Shown here in pieces: positions 40,419 to 49,059 of a stretch of 64,000 nt of DNA; within the stretch, counting starts at the first letter, position 1; the number at the start of each line of letters is the position of its first letter. The stretch comes from Amycolatopsis sp. CA-230715 (lineage in GTDB: Bacteria; Actinomycetota; Actinomycetes; Mycobacteriales; Pseudonocardiaceae), in NCBI RefSeq assembly GCF_018736145.1, contig NZ_CP059997.1:4277501-4341500 (forward strand), read 5' to 3'. The notes beneath the pieces were generated by a model. That model searched no databases. It saw only the letters and a list, made by a program, of their open reading frames with translations, and was not told the origin of the DNA. A program made the position numbers and the translations under genes.

Positions 40419-42785
40419 ATGCCCAACTTCCGACGCGGTGCCCCACGCGACGGGAGCGAGCCCGAGGAGGGCCAGGCGACTCCACCCGAGGGAAAACCAC
40501 CGCTCGACCCAATGGCGGGCGTGCCGGACAAACGGTACGAGATCAAGGCTTCGGACCTGCTGAAGCCGTTCCTCGAGCCGGGGACCGGCGGGCTGCTGCG
40601 CTGGCGCAAACCGGCGACGAACGCGCCGATCGTCTACGTCGAGGACGCCTACATCACCGGGCAGCTCGATCTGCGCGCGGCGGAGCTCGAGTACCTGTTC
40701 CGGTTCGAGCGGTGCCGGTTCGAGTTCCCGCCGGACGTCCGCGAGGCGAACCTGCTCGGCCTGGCGTTCCGGAAGTGCTGGCTGCCCGGACTGAAGGCGC
40801 GGAACTTCCGCAGCCGCAACGATGTCCGGCTGATCCGGTGCGTGGTCGAGGTCGACACCGGCAACCGCGAAAAGGCCGAGACCACGGTGCGGCGCGCGGA
40901 CGACCGCGACCGCGGCATGCCGGACGCGGCGGTCAACCTCACCGACGCGACCATCGAGGGGTCGATGGTGCTGACGCGCACGGAGGTGCGGCATCCGAGG
41001 GGCAAGGCGATCCTGGCGGACCGGCTCCACATCACCGGCGCGCTGCTGGCGTACCGGCTGGAGGCCGATGGCGAAGTCCGCCTCCCCGGCCTGAGGACCG
41101 GCGGTAACGTCAACTTTTCCGGCGCGAGGCTGCACAATCCGGACGGATTCGCCTTCAACGGCAACGGTTTGCACATCGGCGGCAGCCTGTTGTGCGAGGT
41201 CGACACGTACGGCCCGCGAAGCGAGCGCAGGGAGTTTTCGGCCAACGGCGTGGTTTTCATGCCGAGTGCCCGCGTCGACAGCGACATCGTGCTGCGCGGG
41301 GCGAAGCTCGAAACGAGCCCCGACGGCAGGATCGTGGTCGAGTCGTGGCGATCGGCGGATCCGTACCTCGATCCGCGCCCAGCGCTGGTGGCGGACCGGT
41401 TGCGGGTGGACGGCGACGTCGAGCTGTCCGACGGGCTGGAGGCGATCGGCACCCTGCGCATGCTGAACACCAGGATCGGCGGTTCGCTGCGGCTCGCGGG
41501 CGCCACCGTTTCCGTGCGCAGGCGCGACGCGGAGCCGTACTACGACCGCGCGTTGCACCTCGACGGCAGTGAGATCAGCGGTGACATCGAGGCGACCGGT
41601 CTCACCGTGCCGTCGGGGCAGGTGCGGCTTGCCGATGTGACCGTCGGCGGCAACCTGCTGGCCTGGAACTCGACCTTCCTGCACGCCGAACGCGACGTGT
41701 TTTCCGCGCGCCGCACCAAGATCGCGGGCAACCTGCACCTCACCGACGCCACCGTGCAGGGCACGCTGCGGCTGCAGGGCGTGGACGTCGGCGGCAGCAT
41801 CGACCTGTTCGGCACGCGGCTGACGAAGCCCGCGATCACCGAGCGGTCGAGCTTTTCGCTGGACCTGCGGACCGCGAAGGTGGGCAGGGATTTCGTGCTC
41901 ACCGCGAACTCCGAACGCGAGTTCCGCGCCGAAGGCGGCGTCAACATGGACGGCGCCGTCGCGGGGCGGCGCATCGACTTCGCGGGCGCGGTGCTCGGAT
42001 CGTCCGAACGCGACGGTATCGCGCTCGACGCGGGTGACGTCGCGGCCGACGAGTTCCAGCTGACCCCCGCCGAGGCGCCGCGGGGCCGGGTTTCGTTGCG
42101 GCGCGCGCATTGCGGCACGTTGAGCGACAACCGCGAGCTGTGGGCCGCCACCGGCGGGCTCGAACTGGAGGACTTCCGCTACGACGTGATGAAGACGCCG
42201 ATCGACGTCAAGGACGACGCCTCGGTGGACGAACGCATAGAACTGCTGCGCAAGGCGATGGGCCGGTACCGGCCGGGCCCGTACGACCAGCTCGCCACGA
42301 TGCTGAGGGCGAGCGGGAACGAAGAACACGCCGACACCGTCCTGCTGCGCAAACAGCAGTTCCGCTACGACGCGCTGGCGCGCGGTTTCACCGTCTTCGG
42401 CCCCGGCGTGAAGGTGTGGAGCTGGCTGCAGCGCTGGATGTTCGGCTACGGCTACCGGCCGGTGCGCGCACTGGGCTGGCTGCTGACGCTGCTCGTCGCG
42501 GGCAGCATGTGGTTCGGCTTCGGCGACGACCCGTGCGTCGGAAACCCGGATCTGCAGCACAGCGGCCCGCGCTGCGTGGTGAACCGCGACGACTCGGGTA
42601 TGGAGTGGAACCCGGTGCTCTACACCGCCGACCTGCTCGTGCCGATCGTCGACTTCGGGAACAAGGCCCGCTGGTACATGGCCGACGCGGACAAGTGGGT
42701 CGCGGCCGGGTTCACCGCGATGGGCTGGGTCCTCGCCACCACCGTTGCCGCCGGCGTGACCCGCACCCTGCGCCGAAACACCTGA
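40419..42785 (+). CDS. Large beta-solenoid protein with C-terminal membrane helices
   Basis: The ATG follows AAGGAG by eight bases and gives 788 residues. Residues ~65-590 repeat a short unit of the type L-x-x-A-x-I-x-G-x-L-x-L (for example ADRLHITGALL, HLDGSEISGDIEATG, LTDATVQGTLRLQGVDV), which predicts a right-handed beta-solenoid related to pentapeptide-repeat or bactofilin folds. Residues ~610-660 are a helical linker (ELLRKAMGRYRPGPYDQLATMLRASGNEEHAD), followed by two membrane helices (~692-710 and ~760-778). Similar proteins in actinomycetes are labelled only as hypothetical or, without basis, oxidoreductase. It stands alone, so function is open; a membrane scaffold or channel-like regulator is plausible. 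Confidence 0.8.
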   Translation: MPNFRRGAPRDGSEPEEGQATPPEGKPPLDPMAGVPDKRYEIKASDLLKPFLEPGTGGLLRWRKPATNAPIVYVEDAYITGQLDLRAAELEYLFRFERCRFEFPPDVREANLLGLAFRKCWLPGLKARNFRSRNDVRLIRCVVEVDTGNREKAETTVRRADDRDRGMPDAAVNLTDATIEGSMVLTRTEVRHPRGKAILADRLHITGALLAYRLEADGEVRLPGLRTGGNVNFSGARLHNPDGFAFNGNGLHIGGSLLCEVDTYGPRSERREFSANGVVFMPSARVDSDIVLRGAKLETSPDGRIVVESWRSADPYLDPRPALVADRLRVDGDVELSDGLEAIGTLRMLNTRIGGSLRLAGATVSVRRRDAEPYYDRALHLDGSEISGDIEATGLTVPSGQVRLADVTVGGNLLAWNSTFLHAERDVFSARRTKIAGNLHLTDATVQGTLRLQGVDVGGSIDLFGTRLTKPAITERSSFSLDLRTAKVGRDFVLTANSEREFRAEGGVNMDGAVAGRRIDFAGAVLGSSERDGIALDAGDVAADEFQLTPAEAPRGRVSLRRAHCGTLSDNRELWAATGGLELEDFRYDVMKTPIDVKDDASVDERIELLRKAMGRYRPGPYDQLATMLRASGNEEHADTVLLRKQQFRYDALARGFTVFGPGVKVWSWLQRWMFGYGYRPVRALGWLLTLLVAGSMWFGFGDDPCVGNPDLQHSGPRCVVNRDDSGMEWNPVLYTADLLVPIVDFGNKARWYMADADKWVAAGFTAMGWVLATTVAAGVTRTLRRNT

Positions 42786-42828
42786 CCAGCACCCGCCAAC
42801 ACGGCGCACACACCGTGGTTCATCCCCC

Positions 42829-42940
42829 ACCCGTTCCCGGGGGGCGACCCCAGCCCAGCTTACCGGCTCCCGGAATCGAGGGTGCCCGAACGAGCCGCCG
42901 AGGACAGAGTTGTCCACATTCGCCGCCGCCTGTGGACAAC
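42829..42940 (-). repeat. Dispersed intergenic repeat with inverted DnaA-box pair, copy 2
   Basis: TTGTCCACA (42910-42918) and TGTGGACAA (42931-42939) are exact opposed boxes 12 bases apart. On the minus strand the second block follows (CTCGATTCCGGG, then TAAGCTGGGCTGGGG and CGCCCCCCGGGAACGGG), matching copy 1 at 23.4 kb with a few substitutions and a 6-base insertion. It fills the gap between the solenoid gene and the SRPBCC gene. Confidence 0.78.
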
Positions 42941-42980
42941 AGGGGCGACAAGTCGGCATACCGACGGTATGGTGCGGGGC

Positions 42981-43445
42981 ATGACTGAGCCGAACGCGTC
43001 CGCGAGCATCGAGGTCGCCGCGCCGCCGCAGCGGGTGTACGCGCTGGTCAGCGACCCGGCCGCGCTGGCGAGCTGCGCCGAGGAGTACATCGGTCACCAG
43101 TGGCTCGGCGGTGCGACCAAGGCCGCCGAAGGGGCCAGGTTCCGCGGCCGTAACCGCCGCGGATTTCGCCGGTGGAGCACGGTTTCCACGATCACCGACA
43201 CCGACGAGGGCCGCCGGTTCGCGTTCGACGTTTCGTCGATCGGGCTGTCGATATCGCGCTGGCAGTACGACATCGAGCCCGCGGGCGACGGCGTGCGGCT
43301 CACCGAAAGCACGTGGGACCGCCGCCCCGGCTGGCTGCGCACGATCACCGGGTACGTCACCGGCGTGCACCAGCGCGACCCCTACAACCGCGCGAACATC
43401 GAGACCACGTTGCGCCGCATCAAGGAAACCGCCGAAGGCGCCTAA
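42981..43445 (+). CDS. SRPBCC-family (START/Bet v1-like) protein
   Basis: The chosen ATG lies seven bases after TATGGT with no ribosome site (leaderless pattern) and gives 154 residues; an ATG four codons upstream would lie inside that -10. The sequence has the polyketide-cyclase/COG8 pattern SIEVAAPPQRVYALVSDPAAL...W and ends with the long helix NIETTLRRIKETAEGA. Such folds hold hydrophobic ligands. It is convergent with a TetR gene whose stop overlaps its own by three bases. Ligand unknown. Confidence 0.85.
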   Translation: MTEPNASASIEVAAPPQRVYALVSDPAALASCAEEYIGHQWLGGATKAAEGARFRGRNRRGFRRWSTVSTITDTDEGRRFAFDVSSIGLSISRWQYDIEPAGDGVRLTESTWDRRPGWLRTITGYVTGVHQRDPYNRANIETTLRRIKETAEGA

Positions 43446-43987
43446 CGCGCGGCCGCCACCAGCTGGACACCCGCCCTGATCCGCTCGCGGGTCATGCCGC
43501 GCGCGCTGATCAGGTAGTCGATCACGTCGGCGCGCAGCGCGGTCAGCACCGCGTGCGCGAGGTAGTCCGCATCGACCCCTTCGAGCCGCCTCGCCAGTTC
43601 GGCGATCCAGAACTGGCTGGCGTCATTGGCGTAGTACGCGTCCGGCCCGCGGTGTTCGAGCGCGCGGATGAGCGGCCGGTTCCGCCACACGAAGTCGAAC
43701 AGCGCATCGACGTACGCGGCCACCGTGCCGCCGGGACCCAGTGGCGGCGGCCCGCTTTCGACCGCCTCGCGCAGTTCGCGCACCCTCGGCTCGAGCACCG
43801 CTTCGATCAGCGCGGTCCGATCGCCGAACCGGCGGAACACCGTGCCCTTGCCCACCCCGGCAGCCTCGGCGATGTCGTCCATCGAAACCCCTTCAACGCC
43901 TTCGCGGTCGAAGAGGGCGGTGGCGGCTTCGAGGATGGCCGTCCGGTTCCGCGCCGCGTCCTGCCTGATCGCACACCTCCTTGCCAA
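43442..43987 (-). CDS. TetR-family regulator, start codon uncertain (possible AUC start)
   Basis: Helix-turn-helix GVEGVSMDDIAEAAGVGKGTVFRRFGDRTALIEA is clear; the C-terminal domain is of the SbtR type. The frame has no ATG or GTG at the expected place. A perfect GGAGGT at 43975-43980 is followed five bases later by ATC, from which the protein would read (M)RQDAARNRTAILEAA, a classic TetR beginning. The coordinates given use the nearest canonical codon, a TTG lacking a ribosome site. Two operators upstream suggest control of itself and of the divergent NmrA-like gene. Confidence 0.8.
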   Translation of the reverse strand: MARRCAIRQDAARNRTAILEAATALFDREGVEGVSMDDIAEAAGVGKGTVFRRFGDRTALIEAVLEPRVRELREAVESGPPPLGPGGTVAAYVDALFDFVWRNRPLIRALEHRGPDAYYANDASQFWIAELARRLEGVDADYLAHAVLTALRADVIDYLISARGMTRERIRAGVQLVAAAR

Positions 43988-43988
43988 A

Positions 43989-44030
43989 ACGGACTGGCGG
44001 TCCGTATGTTGAAGCGGACCGGCAGTCCGT
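43989..44030. promoter_or_regulatory. Two TetR operators CGGAC-N5-GTCCG
   Basis: CGGACTGGCGGTCCG (43990-44004) and CGGACCGGCAGTCCG (44015-44029) have centres 25 bases apart, between the TetR gene and the NmrA-like gene. Both carry the same arms, so a dimeric TetR binds twice and can shut both directions. Confidence 0.8.
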
Positions 44031-44052
44031 ATCAATCGTGAGGATACCCGCA

Positions 44053-44889
44053 ATGTTTCTTGTCGCTGGGGGACGCGGCCGGATCGCCCGCGCCGCCGTG
44101 GCTCGCCTGCTCGCCGAGGGCCACCGCGTTCGCGTGGTCAGCCGTCGTCCGTCCGAAGTGGACCTGGAAGGAGTCGAGGTCGTCGAAGGCGATCTGTCCA
44201 AAGCGGACGGTTGGCAACAGGCTTTCGACGGAGTGGAAGCCGCGCTGCTCTACGCCGATCCCGCTGGAATGGAGTCCGTTTTGGACAGTGCGCGCGGCAG
44301 GATAGCCCTGGTGTCCGCGCTCGGCATCGACGAGGCGGCCGATCCGATCGCGCGGACGCACCTCGCCGCGGAGGCCGCGGTGAAGGAACGCGGTCTGCCG
44401 TGGACCTTCCTCCGCGCGGGCGGTTTGGCCACCAACACCCTGCAGCGGGCGCCGTCGATCCGCGCCGAGGGCGTCGTCCGCGCGCCCTTCCGCCACTCGC
44501 ACGCCGCGCTCGTCCACGAAGCCGACGTCGCCGAGATCGCCGTGCGGGCGCTGACGACCGGCGAGCACGACGGCAGGGCCTACGACCTCACCGGCCCCGC
44601 CTCGCTGACCCAGGAACAGCAGGTCGCCGCCATCGCCGAGGCCACCGGCGCCGACGTGAAGTTCGAGGAGATCACGCCCGGGGAATACCGCCGCACGCTC
44701 AGCCAGTGGGGCGACGACAGCATGGTCGACACGCTGCTCACCCACCTCCGCGCCGCCGATGGCGTCCCCCAGTCGATCGCGCCCGACTTCCAGGAGATCA
44801 CCGGCCGCGAGCCGACCTCGTACGCGCGATGGGCGGTGGATCACGCCGACGACTTCCGGCAGGCAGGAACACCGGGTCCCGCCGTGTAG
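44053..44889 (+). CDS. NmrA-like NAD(P)-binding protein
   Basis: The 278-residue product is an atypical short-chain dehydrogenase: the cofactor loop is VAGGRGRIARAAV near the N-terminus, with an Arg-Arg after strand two (VVSRRPSE), but the YxxxK catalytic pair is not evident. These proteins may reduce quinones or flavins or act as redox sensors (QorB, NmrA). The ATG follows GAGG by nine bases. It is divergent from a TetR gene and lies behind two operators. Confidence 0.88.
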   Translation: MFLVAGGRGRIARAAVARLLAEGHRVRVVSRRPSEVDLEGVEVVEGDLSKADGWQQAFDGVEAALLYADPAGMESVLDSARGRIALVSALGIDEAADPIARTHLAAEAAVKERGLPWTFLRAGGLATNTLQRAPSIRAEGVVRAPFRHSHAALVHEADVAEIAVRALTTGEHDGRAYDLTGPASLTQEQQVAAIAEATGADVKFEEITPGEYRRTLSQWGDDSMVDTLLTHLRAADGVPQSIAPDFQEITGREPTSYARWAVDHADDFRQAGTPGPAV

Positions 44890-44901
44890 TTGACTCGGGA
44901 T

Positions 44902-46716
44902 GTGACTGCTCCACGACAGCAAGCCCGCGTCCGCGCGCCCGAGCTCACCGGTGACCACTGGTTCAACACCGGTGGCGAGCGCATCCGGCTCGCCGACCTG
45001 CGCGGCCGCATCACCCTGCTCGACTTCTGGACCTCCGGCTGCATCAACTGCCTCCACGTGCTCAGCGAACTCCGGCCGCTGGAGGTCGAGTTCGCCGATG
45101 TCCTCGTGACGATCGGGGTGCACTCCCCGAAGTTCCTCCACGAGGGCGAGCGGGCCGCGGTCGAGGCGGCGGTGAGCCGCTACGGCGTGCACCACCCGGT
45201 GCTGAACGACCCGGACCTGACCACTTGGTCGCAGTACGCCGTGCGGGCGTGGCCGACGCTGGTCATCGTCGACCCCGAGGGCTACGTCGTGCACACGGCC
45301 GCCGGCGAGGGGCACGCGGAGGCCCTGCGCCGCGTCATCACCGAACTCGTCGCCGAGCACGAGGCGAAGGGAACGCTGCGGCGCGGCGGAAGCCCTTACG
45401 TGCCGGGCGAGGAGCGCGACGGCGACCTGAAGTTCCCGAGCAAGGCCGTCCGCACGGAGCGCGGCACCCTGCTCGTCGCGGACACAGCGCACCATTCGAT
45501 CGCCGAACTCGCGGCCGACGGCAAAACGGTCCTGCGCCGCTTCGGCACCGGCGAGCCCGGCCACGCCGACGGAACGCAGCCGCGTTTCACCGAACCTTCC
45601 GGCATCGCGCTCCTGCCGTCCGAGATCGCCGCGAAGGCCGGGTACCACGCCGTCGTCGCCGACACGGCCGGCCATCTCCTGCGCGGGCTGCACCTCGACA
45701 CCGGGGAAGTCACCACGGTCGCCGGGACCGGCCGCCAGTGGCTGAACGGCGAAACCGACGGAAAAGCGCTCGGCATCGCGCTGTCGAGCCCGTGGGACGT
45801 GGCGTGGTGGGAGCCCGCGGGCGGTGTCGTCATCGCGATGGCGGGCAACCACACGCTCGGCCTGTTCGATCCGGTCGCGGGCACGGTGTCGCGGTTCGCG
45901 GGCACCACGGTGGAGGGCCTGCGCGACGGGCCCGCCCAGGACGCGTTCTTCGCGCAGACCTCCGGGTTCGCGGTCGACGGCGACCGCCTGTGGCTCGCCG
46001 ATCCGGAGACCTCCGCGCTGCGCTGGATCGACGCCGAGGCGACCGTGCACACCGCGGTCGGCACCGACCTCTTCTCCTTCGGCCACCGCGACGGCGACGC
46101 CGGTGACGCGCTCCTGCAGCACCCGCTCGGCGTGGCCGTGCTGCCGGACGCGTCGATCGCGATCGCGGACACCTACAACGGCGCGATCCGCCGCTACGAC
46201 CCCGAGACGAAAACGGTTTCGACGCTCGCGAGCGGGCTCGCGGAGCCGTCCGGCCTGCTGGTGGACGGCGACGAGGTGATCGTCGTCGAATCCGCCGCGC
46301 ACCGCCTCGTCCGGATTCCCGCCACGACGGGCGAACACGTGGCGGGCGACGCCCACGAGGTGCGCCGGCCGCCGACCGTGCTCGCGCCCGGCGGCCTCGA
46401 ATTCTCGGTGGTCTTCTCGCCGCCACCAGGGGAAAAGCTCGACGACCGCTACGGCCCGTCGACCAGGTTGGAGATCAGCGCTTCCCCACCGGAGCTGCTC
46501 GTCGACGGTGCCGGGACCGGCACCGAGCTGACCAGGCGGATCCGGCTCGCCGAGGGCGTCTCCGAAGGCGTGCTCCAGGTCGTCGCGCAGGCCGCCAGCT
46601 GCGATGACGGCGCCGAGCACCCGGTGTGCCGGGTCACCCGCCAGGACTGGGGAGTGCCCGTCCGGGTGGAAGCGGGTGCCGCGCGCAGCCTCGAACTCAT
46701 CCTCGCGGGGGCATGA
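44902..46716 (+). CDS. Thioredoxin-NHL repeat protein (NHLRC2-like)
   Basis: The GTG start gives 604 residues; a TTG four codons earlier is possible but neither has a strong ribosome site. Residues ~10-150 are a thioredoxin-like domain with C-I-N-C in FWTSGCINCLHVL; residues ~175-490 are an NHL beta-propeller (repeated LLVADTAHHSI, AVVADTAGHLL, IAIADTYNGAIRRYD); a small beta domain ends it. The domain order equals animal NHLRC2. It is cytosolic by appearance. Redox function is likely from the CxxC, but the partner is unknown. It begins 12 bases after the NmrA-like gene and may share its transcript. Confidence 0.9.
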   Translation: MTAPRQQARVRAPELTGDHWFNTGGERIRLADLRGRITLLDFWTSGCINCLHVLSELRPLEVEFADVLVTIGVHSPKFLHEGERAAVEAAVSRYGVHHPVLNDPDLTTWSQYAVRAWPTLVIVDPEGYVVHTAAGEGHAEALRRVITELVAEHEAKGTLRRGGSPYVPGEERDGDLKFPSKAVRTERGTLLVADTAHHSIAELAADGKTVLRRFGTGEPGHADGTQPRFTEPSGIALLPSEIAAKAGYHAVVADTAGHLLRGLHLDTGEVTTVAGTGRQWLNGETDGKALGIALSSPWDVAWWEPAGGVVIAMAGNHTLGLFDPVAGTVSRFAGTTVEGLRDGPAQDAFFAQTSGFAVDGDRLWLADPETSALRWIDAEATVHTAVGTDLFSFGHRDGDAGDALLQHPLGVAVLPDASIAIADTYNGAIRRYDPETKTVSTLASGLAEPSGLLVDGDEVIVVESAAHRLVRIPATTGEHVAGDAHEVRRPPTVLAPGGLEFSVVFSPPPGEKLDDRYGPSTRLEISASPPELLVDGAGTGTELTRRIRLAEGVSEGVLQVVAQAASCDDGAEHPVCRVTRQDWGVPVRVEAGAARSLELILAGA

Positions 46717-46791
46717 CCGGTCAAGACGTACCCCAGCCGGGTGAAGTATGCGTGCCCTTCGCGCTCTCAGCGGGTAAGTAGCATTTCGTGC

Positions 46792-47136
46792 GTGTCCGAA
46801 ACCAACCGCGTGCCGGTGCCCGCGACGAAGCTCGAAATCCAGATGCTGCACGACCGGGTGCTGGTCAGGCTGGCCGACGAGGACGGCGAACGCCGCAGCA
46901 CGGGCGGCATCGTCATCCCCGCGACGGCCGAAGTCGCCCGTCGGCTGTCCTGGGGCGATGTACTGGGTGTGGGCAATAATGTGCGCAACGTGAAAGTATC
47001 CGACCGGGTGCTGTTCAACCCGGAGGACCAGCTCGAGGTGGAGATCCAGGGGGCGGGATATCTGGTGATGCGGGAGCGCGACATCCACGCGATCGCCACC
47101 GAGCGCACCGAACAGGGTACGGGGCTTTACTTGTAG
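46792..47136 (+). CDS. GroES/Cpn10-fold protein, not linked to groEL
   Basis: The GTG is seven bases after TAGCAT without a ribosome site (leaderless). The 114-residue product has the Cpn10 strands LHDRVLVRLADEDGERRSTGGIVIPATA (mobile loop region), WGDVLGVGNNV and VLFNPEDQLEVEIQGAGYLVMRERDIHAI. Actinomycetes carry this second GroES-like gene away from groEL; whether it caps a chaperonin is not known. A VanW gene follows after 24 bases. Confidence 0.85.
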   Translation: MSETNRVPVPATKLEIQMLHDRVLVRLADEDGERRSTGGIVIPATAEVARRLSWGDVLGVGNNVRNVKVSDRVLFNPEDQLEVEIQGAGYLVMRERDIHAIATERTEQGTGLYL

Positions 47137-47160
47137 CCGAAGTGACCGCGGAGGGGACGG

Positions 47161-49059
47161 GTGGCCGACGAGCACTACTGGCCGGTTTGGGACACCGACA
47201 CAGGTGAGCATCCCGCCGTCCAGGACACCGAAGTACTTCCCGCTCCCCAGGTCATCGAGCCCGCGGGCGCCGAAGTCTACGACGACGAGGACGACTCCGA
47301 ACTCGTCGGCGAACTGCTCGACGGCGAACATTCGGCGCCCGAGCCGGACACGCCGTCCAGCCGGTTCCGGCACGGGCTCGGCAAGGCGATGATGATCACC
47401 GGTGTCGGGCTCACGGTGTTCGTCCTGCTCTACGTCGGCGATCTCATGTTCAGCGCGGGCGACGTGCCGCGCGGGGTCACCGTCGCCGGGATCGACGTCG
47501 GCGGCCTCACCAAGAAGGACGCCGAGTCGAAGCTGCGGCGGGAGCTCGAACCGCGGCTGACCCAGCCCGTCCTGGTCAGGGCCGGTGACGTCGAGACCAA
47601 GCTCGACCCCAAGAACTCCGGTCTCGGCCTCGACTGGCCCTCGACGCTGGAAAAGGCGGGGCACCAGCCGCTGAGCCCGATCACGCGGATCATGTCGTTC
47701 TTCACCAAGCGCGAGGTCGGTGTCGAGACAAGGACGGACGACAAGGTCCTCGCGTCCTCGGTCGCCGAGCTGACGCACACCCAGCTCGACCACCCACCGA
47801 CCGAAGGCGGTATCGCCTTCGACCCGATCCCCGGCAGCGACGGCGGGGTCACCGCGCGCGCGGTCGAACCGCGCCAGGGCCAGGCGGTCGGCGACACGAA
47901 CGCCGCCGCCGATCTCGTCCACCAGCACTGGCTCGATCGCGGCGGCGTGCTGGTGCCGGTCTCCACCACCCCGGTGAAGGCCAGTTCGGCCGGGGTGCAC
48001 AAGGCGCTCGACCAGATCGTGAACCCGGCGGTCGCGAAACCGATCACGGTGCACGGCGAGGGCAAGGACGTGGCGCTCAAACCGGACGCGATCGCCAGTT
48101 CGTTCCGGTTCGCCCCGCTCGACAACGGCGACCTCGAGGTCCGCGTCGACCAGGCGAAGCTGCAGCAGGGCCTCCAGCCGGAGCTGGTCTCCACCGAGCA
48201 GGACAGCAAGGACGCGAGCCTGGTGTTCGTCGGCGACGTGCCGACCGTGCAGCCCTCGGAGGACGGGCGCAAGATCGACTGGCTCACCACCTTCAAGCCG
48301 TTCATGGGTGTGCTGACGCTGCCGGAATCCCGCGATCTCAAGGTCGCCTACCAGACGAAGAAGCCGAACCTGACCACCGACGCGGTGAACGCGCTCGGCG
48401 TCAAGGAGGTGGTCGGCCAGTTCACCACCGGCGGCTTCTCGCCCGACGTCGCGGGGAACGTCCGCGCCGCGGCGGCCGCCGTCAACGGTGTGGTGCTGAA
48501 ACCGGGCGAAACCTTCAGCCTCAACGCGCACCTCGGCGCGCGGAGCGGGTACGCGACCGCGCCGATGAACGAGGACGGCACCGGCCCGCAGGTCGCGGCG
48601 GGCGGCATTTCGCAACTGACGAGCACGCTCTACAACGCCGCCTACTTCGCCGGGCTCGGCGACGCGGGGCACACCGCGCACTCGACCTACCTCGACCGCT
48701 ACCCGCCCGGCCGCGACGCGACTTCCTTCTCCGACAGCGGTTCCGCGGTCGACCTGAAGTTCACGAACGATTCGCCGTCGGGCGTCGCGATACAGGCCTC
48801 GGCGACCGGATCCACCGTGACCGTCAAGATCTGGAGCACCAAGCGGTACACAGTGGACAGTGCGACCGGCGAGCGGTCGAACCTCGCGCCGCCGCCGGTC
48901 GAGCCCGGCTCCGGCCCCGGCTGCGTCCCGAACGAGGGAAAGGCCGGGTTCAGCACCTCGGACACCCGCATCCTGCGCGACGTGGTCTCCGGCGCCGAAG
49001 TGCGGCGGGAAACCACCGTGGTGACCTACCAGCCGCGCCCCCTGGTCATCTGCACCTGA
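47161..49059 (+). CDS. VanW-family cell-wall protein
   Basis: The 632-residue protein has an acidic cytosolic N-terminus, one membrane helix (~79-97), two peptidoglycan-binding-like modules (DVGGLTKKDAESKLRRELEP... and the repeat near ITVHGEGKDVALKPDAIASSF) and the VanW domain (GFSPDVAGNVRAAAAAVNGVVLKPGETFSLNAHLG...GGISQLTSTLYNAAYFAGL). VanW proteins occur in some glycopeptide-resistance clusters and widely in actinomycete envelopes; their reaction is unknown. The GTG follows GGAGGGG. No vanHAX is nearby, so resistance is not implied. Confidence 0.92.
   Translation: MADEHYWPVWDTDTGEHPAVQDTEVLPAPQVIEPAGAEVYDDEDDSELVGELLDGEHSAPEPDTPSSRFRHGLGKAMMITGVGLTVFVLLYVGDLMFSAGDVPRGVTVAGIDVGGLTKKDAESKLRRELEPRLTQPVLVRAGDVETKLDPKNSGLGLDWPSTLEKAGHQPLSPITRIMSFFTKREVGVETRTDDKVLASSVAELTHTQLDHPPTEGGIAFDPIPGSDGGVTARAVEPRQGQAVGDTNAAADLVHQHWLDRGGVLVPVSTTPVKASSAGVHKALDQIVNPAVAKPITVHGEGKDVALKPDAIASSFRFAPLDNGDLEVRVDQAKLQQGLQPELVSTEQDSKDASLVFVGDVPTVQPSEDGRKIDWLTTFKPFMGVLTLPESRDLKVAYQTKKPNLTTDAVNALGVKEVVGQFTTGGFSPDVAGNVRAAAAAVNGVVLKPGETFSLNAHLGARSGYATAPMNEDGTGPQVAAGGISQLTSTLYNAAYFAGLGDAGHTAHSTYLDRYPPGRDATSFSDSGSAVDLKFTNDSPSGVAIQASATGSTVTVKIWSTKRYTVDSATGERSNLAPPPVEPGSGPGCVPNEGKAGFSTSDTRILRDVVSGAEVRRETTVVTYQPRPLVICT

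Noticed and set aside
42882..42980. N-terminal extension of the SRPBCC protein reading through the DnaA-box repeat
   Set aside because: The extension (for example VVHIRRRLWTT) is a translation of the intergenic repeat; the real start is at 42981.
40404..43370. 988-codon minus-strand open frame opposite the beta-solenoid gene
   Set aside because: Shadow frame; the plus strand has the ribosome site, repeats and membrane helices.
44032..48681. 1549-codon minus-strand open frame across four genes
   Set aside because: Antisense to the NmrA-like, thioredoxin-NHL, GroES-like and VanW genes; the sequence is Arg-rich noise typical of antisense frames in high-GC DNA.
47161..49059. VanW and VanZ genes as a glycopeptide-resistance cluster
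   Set aside because: The two genes are 7 kb apart and vanH, vanA/B, vanX, vanR and vanS are absent; both families are widespread outside resistance loci.
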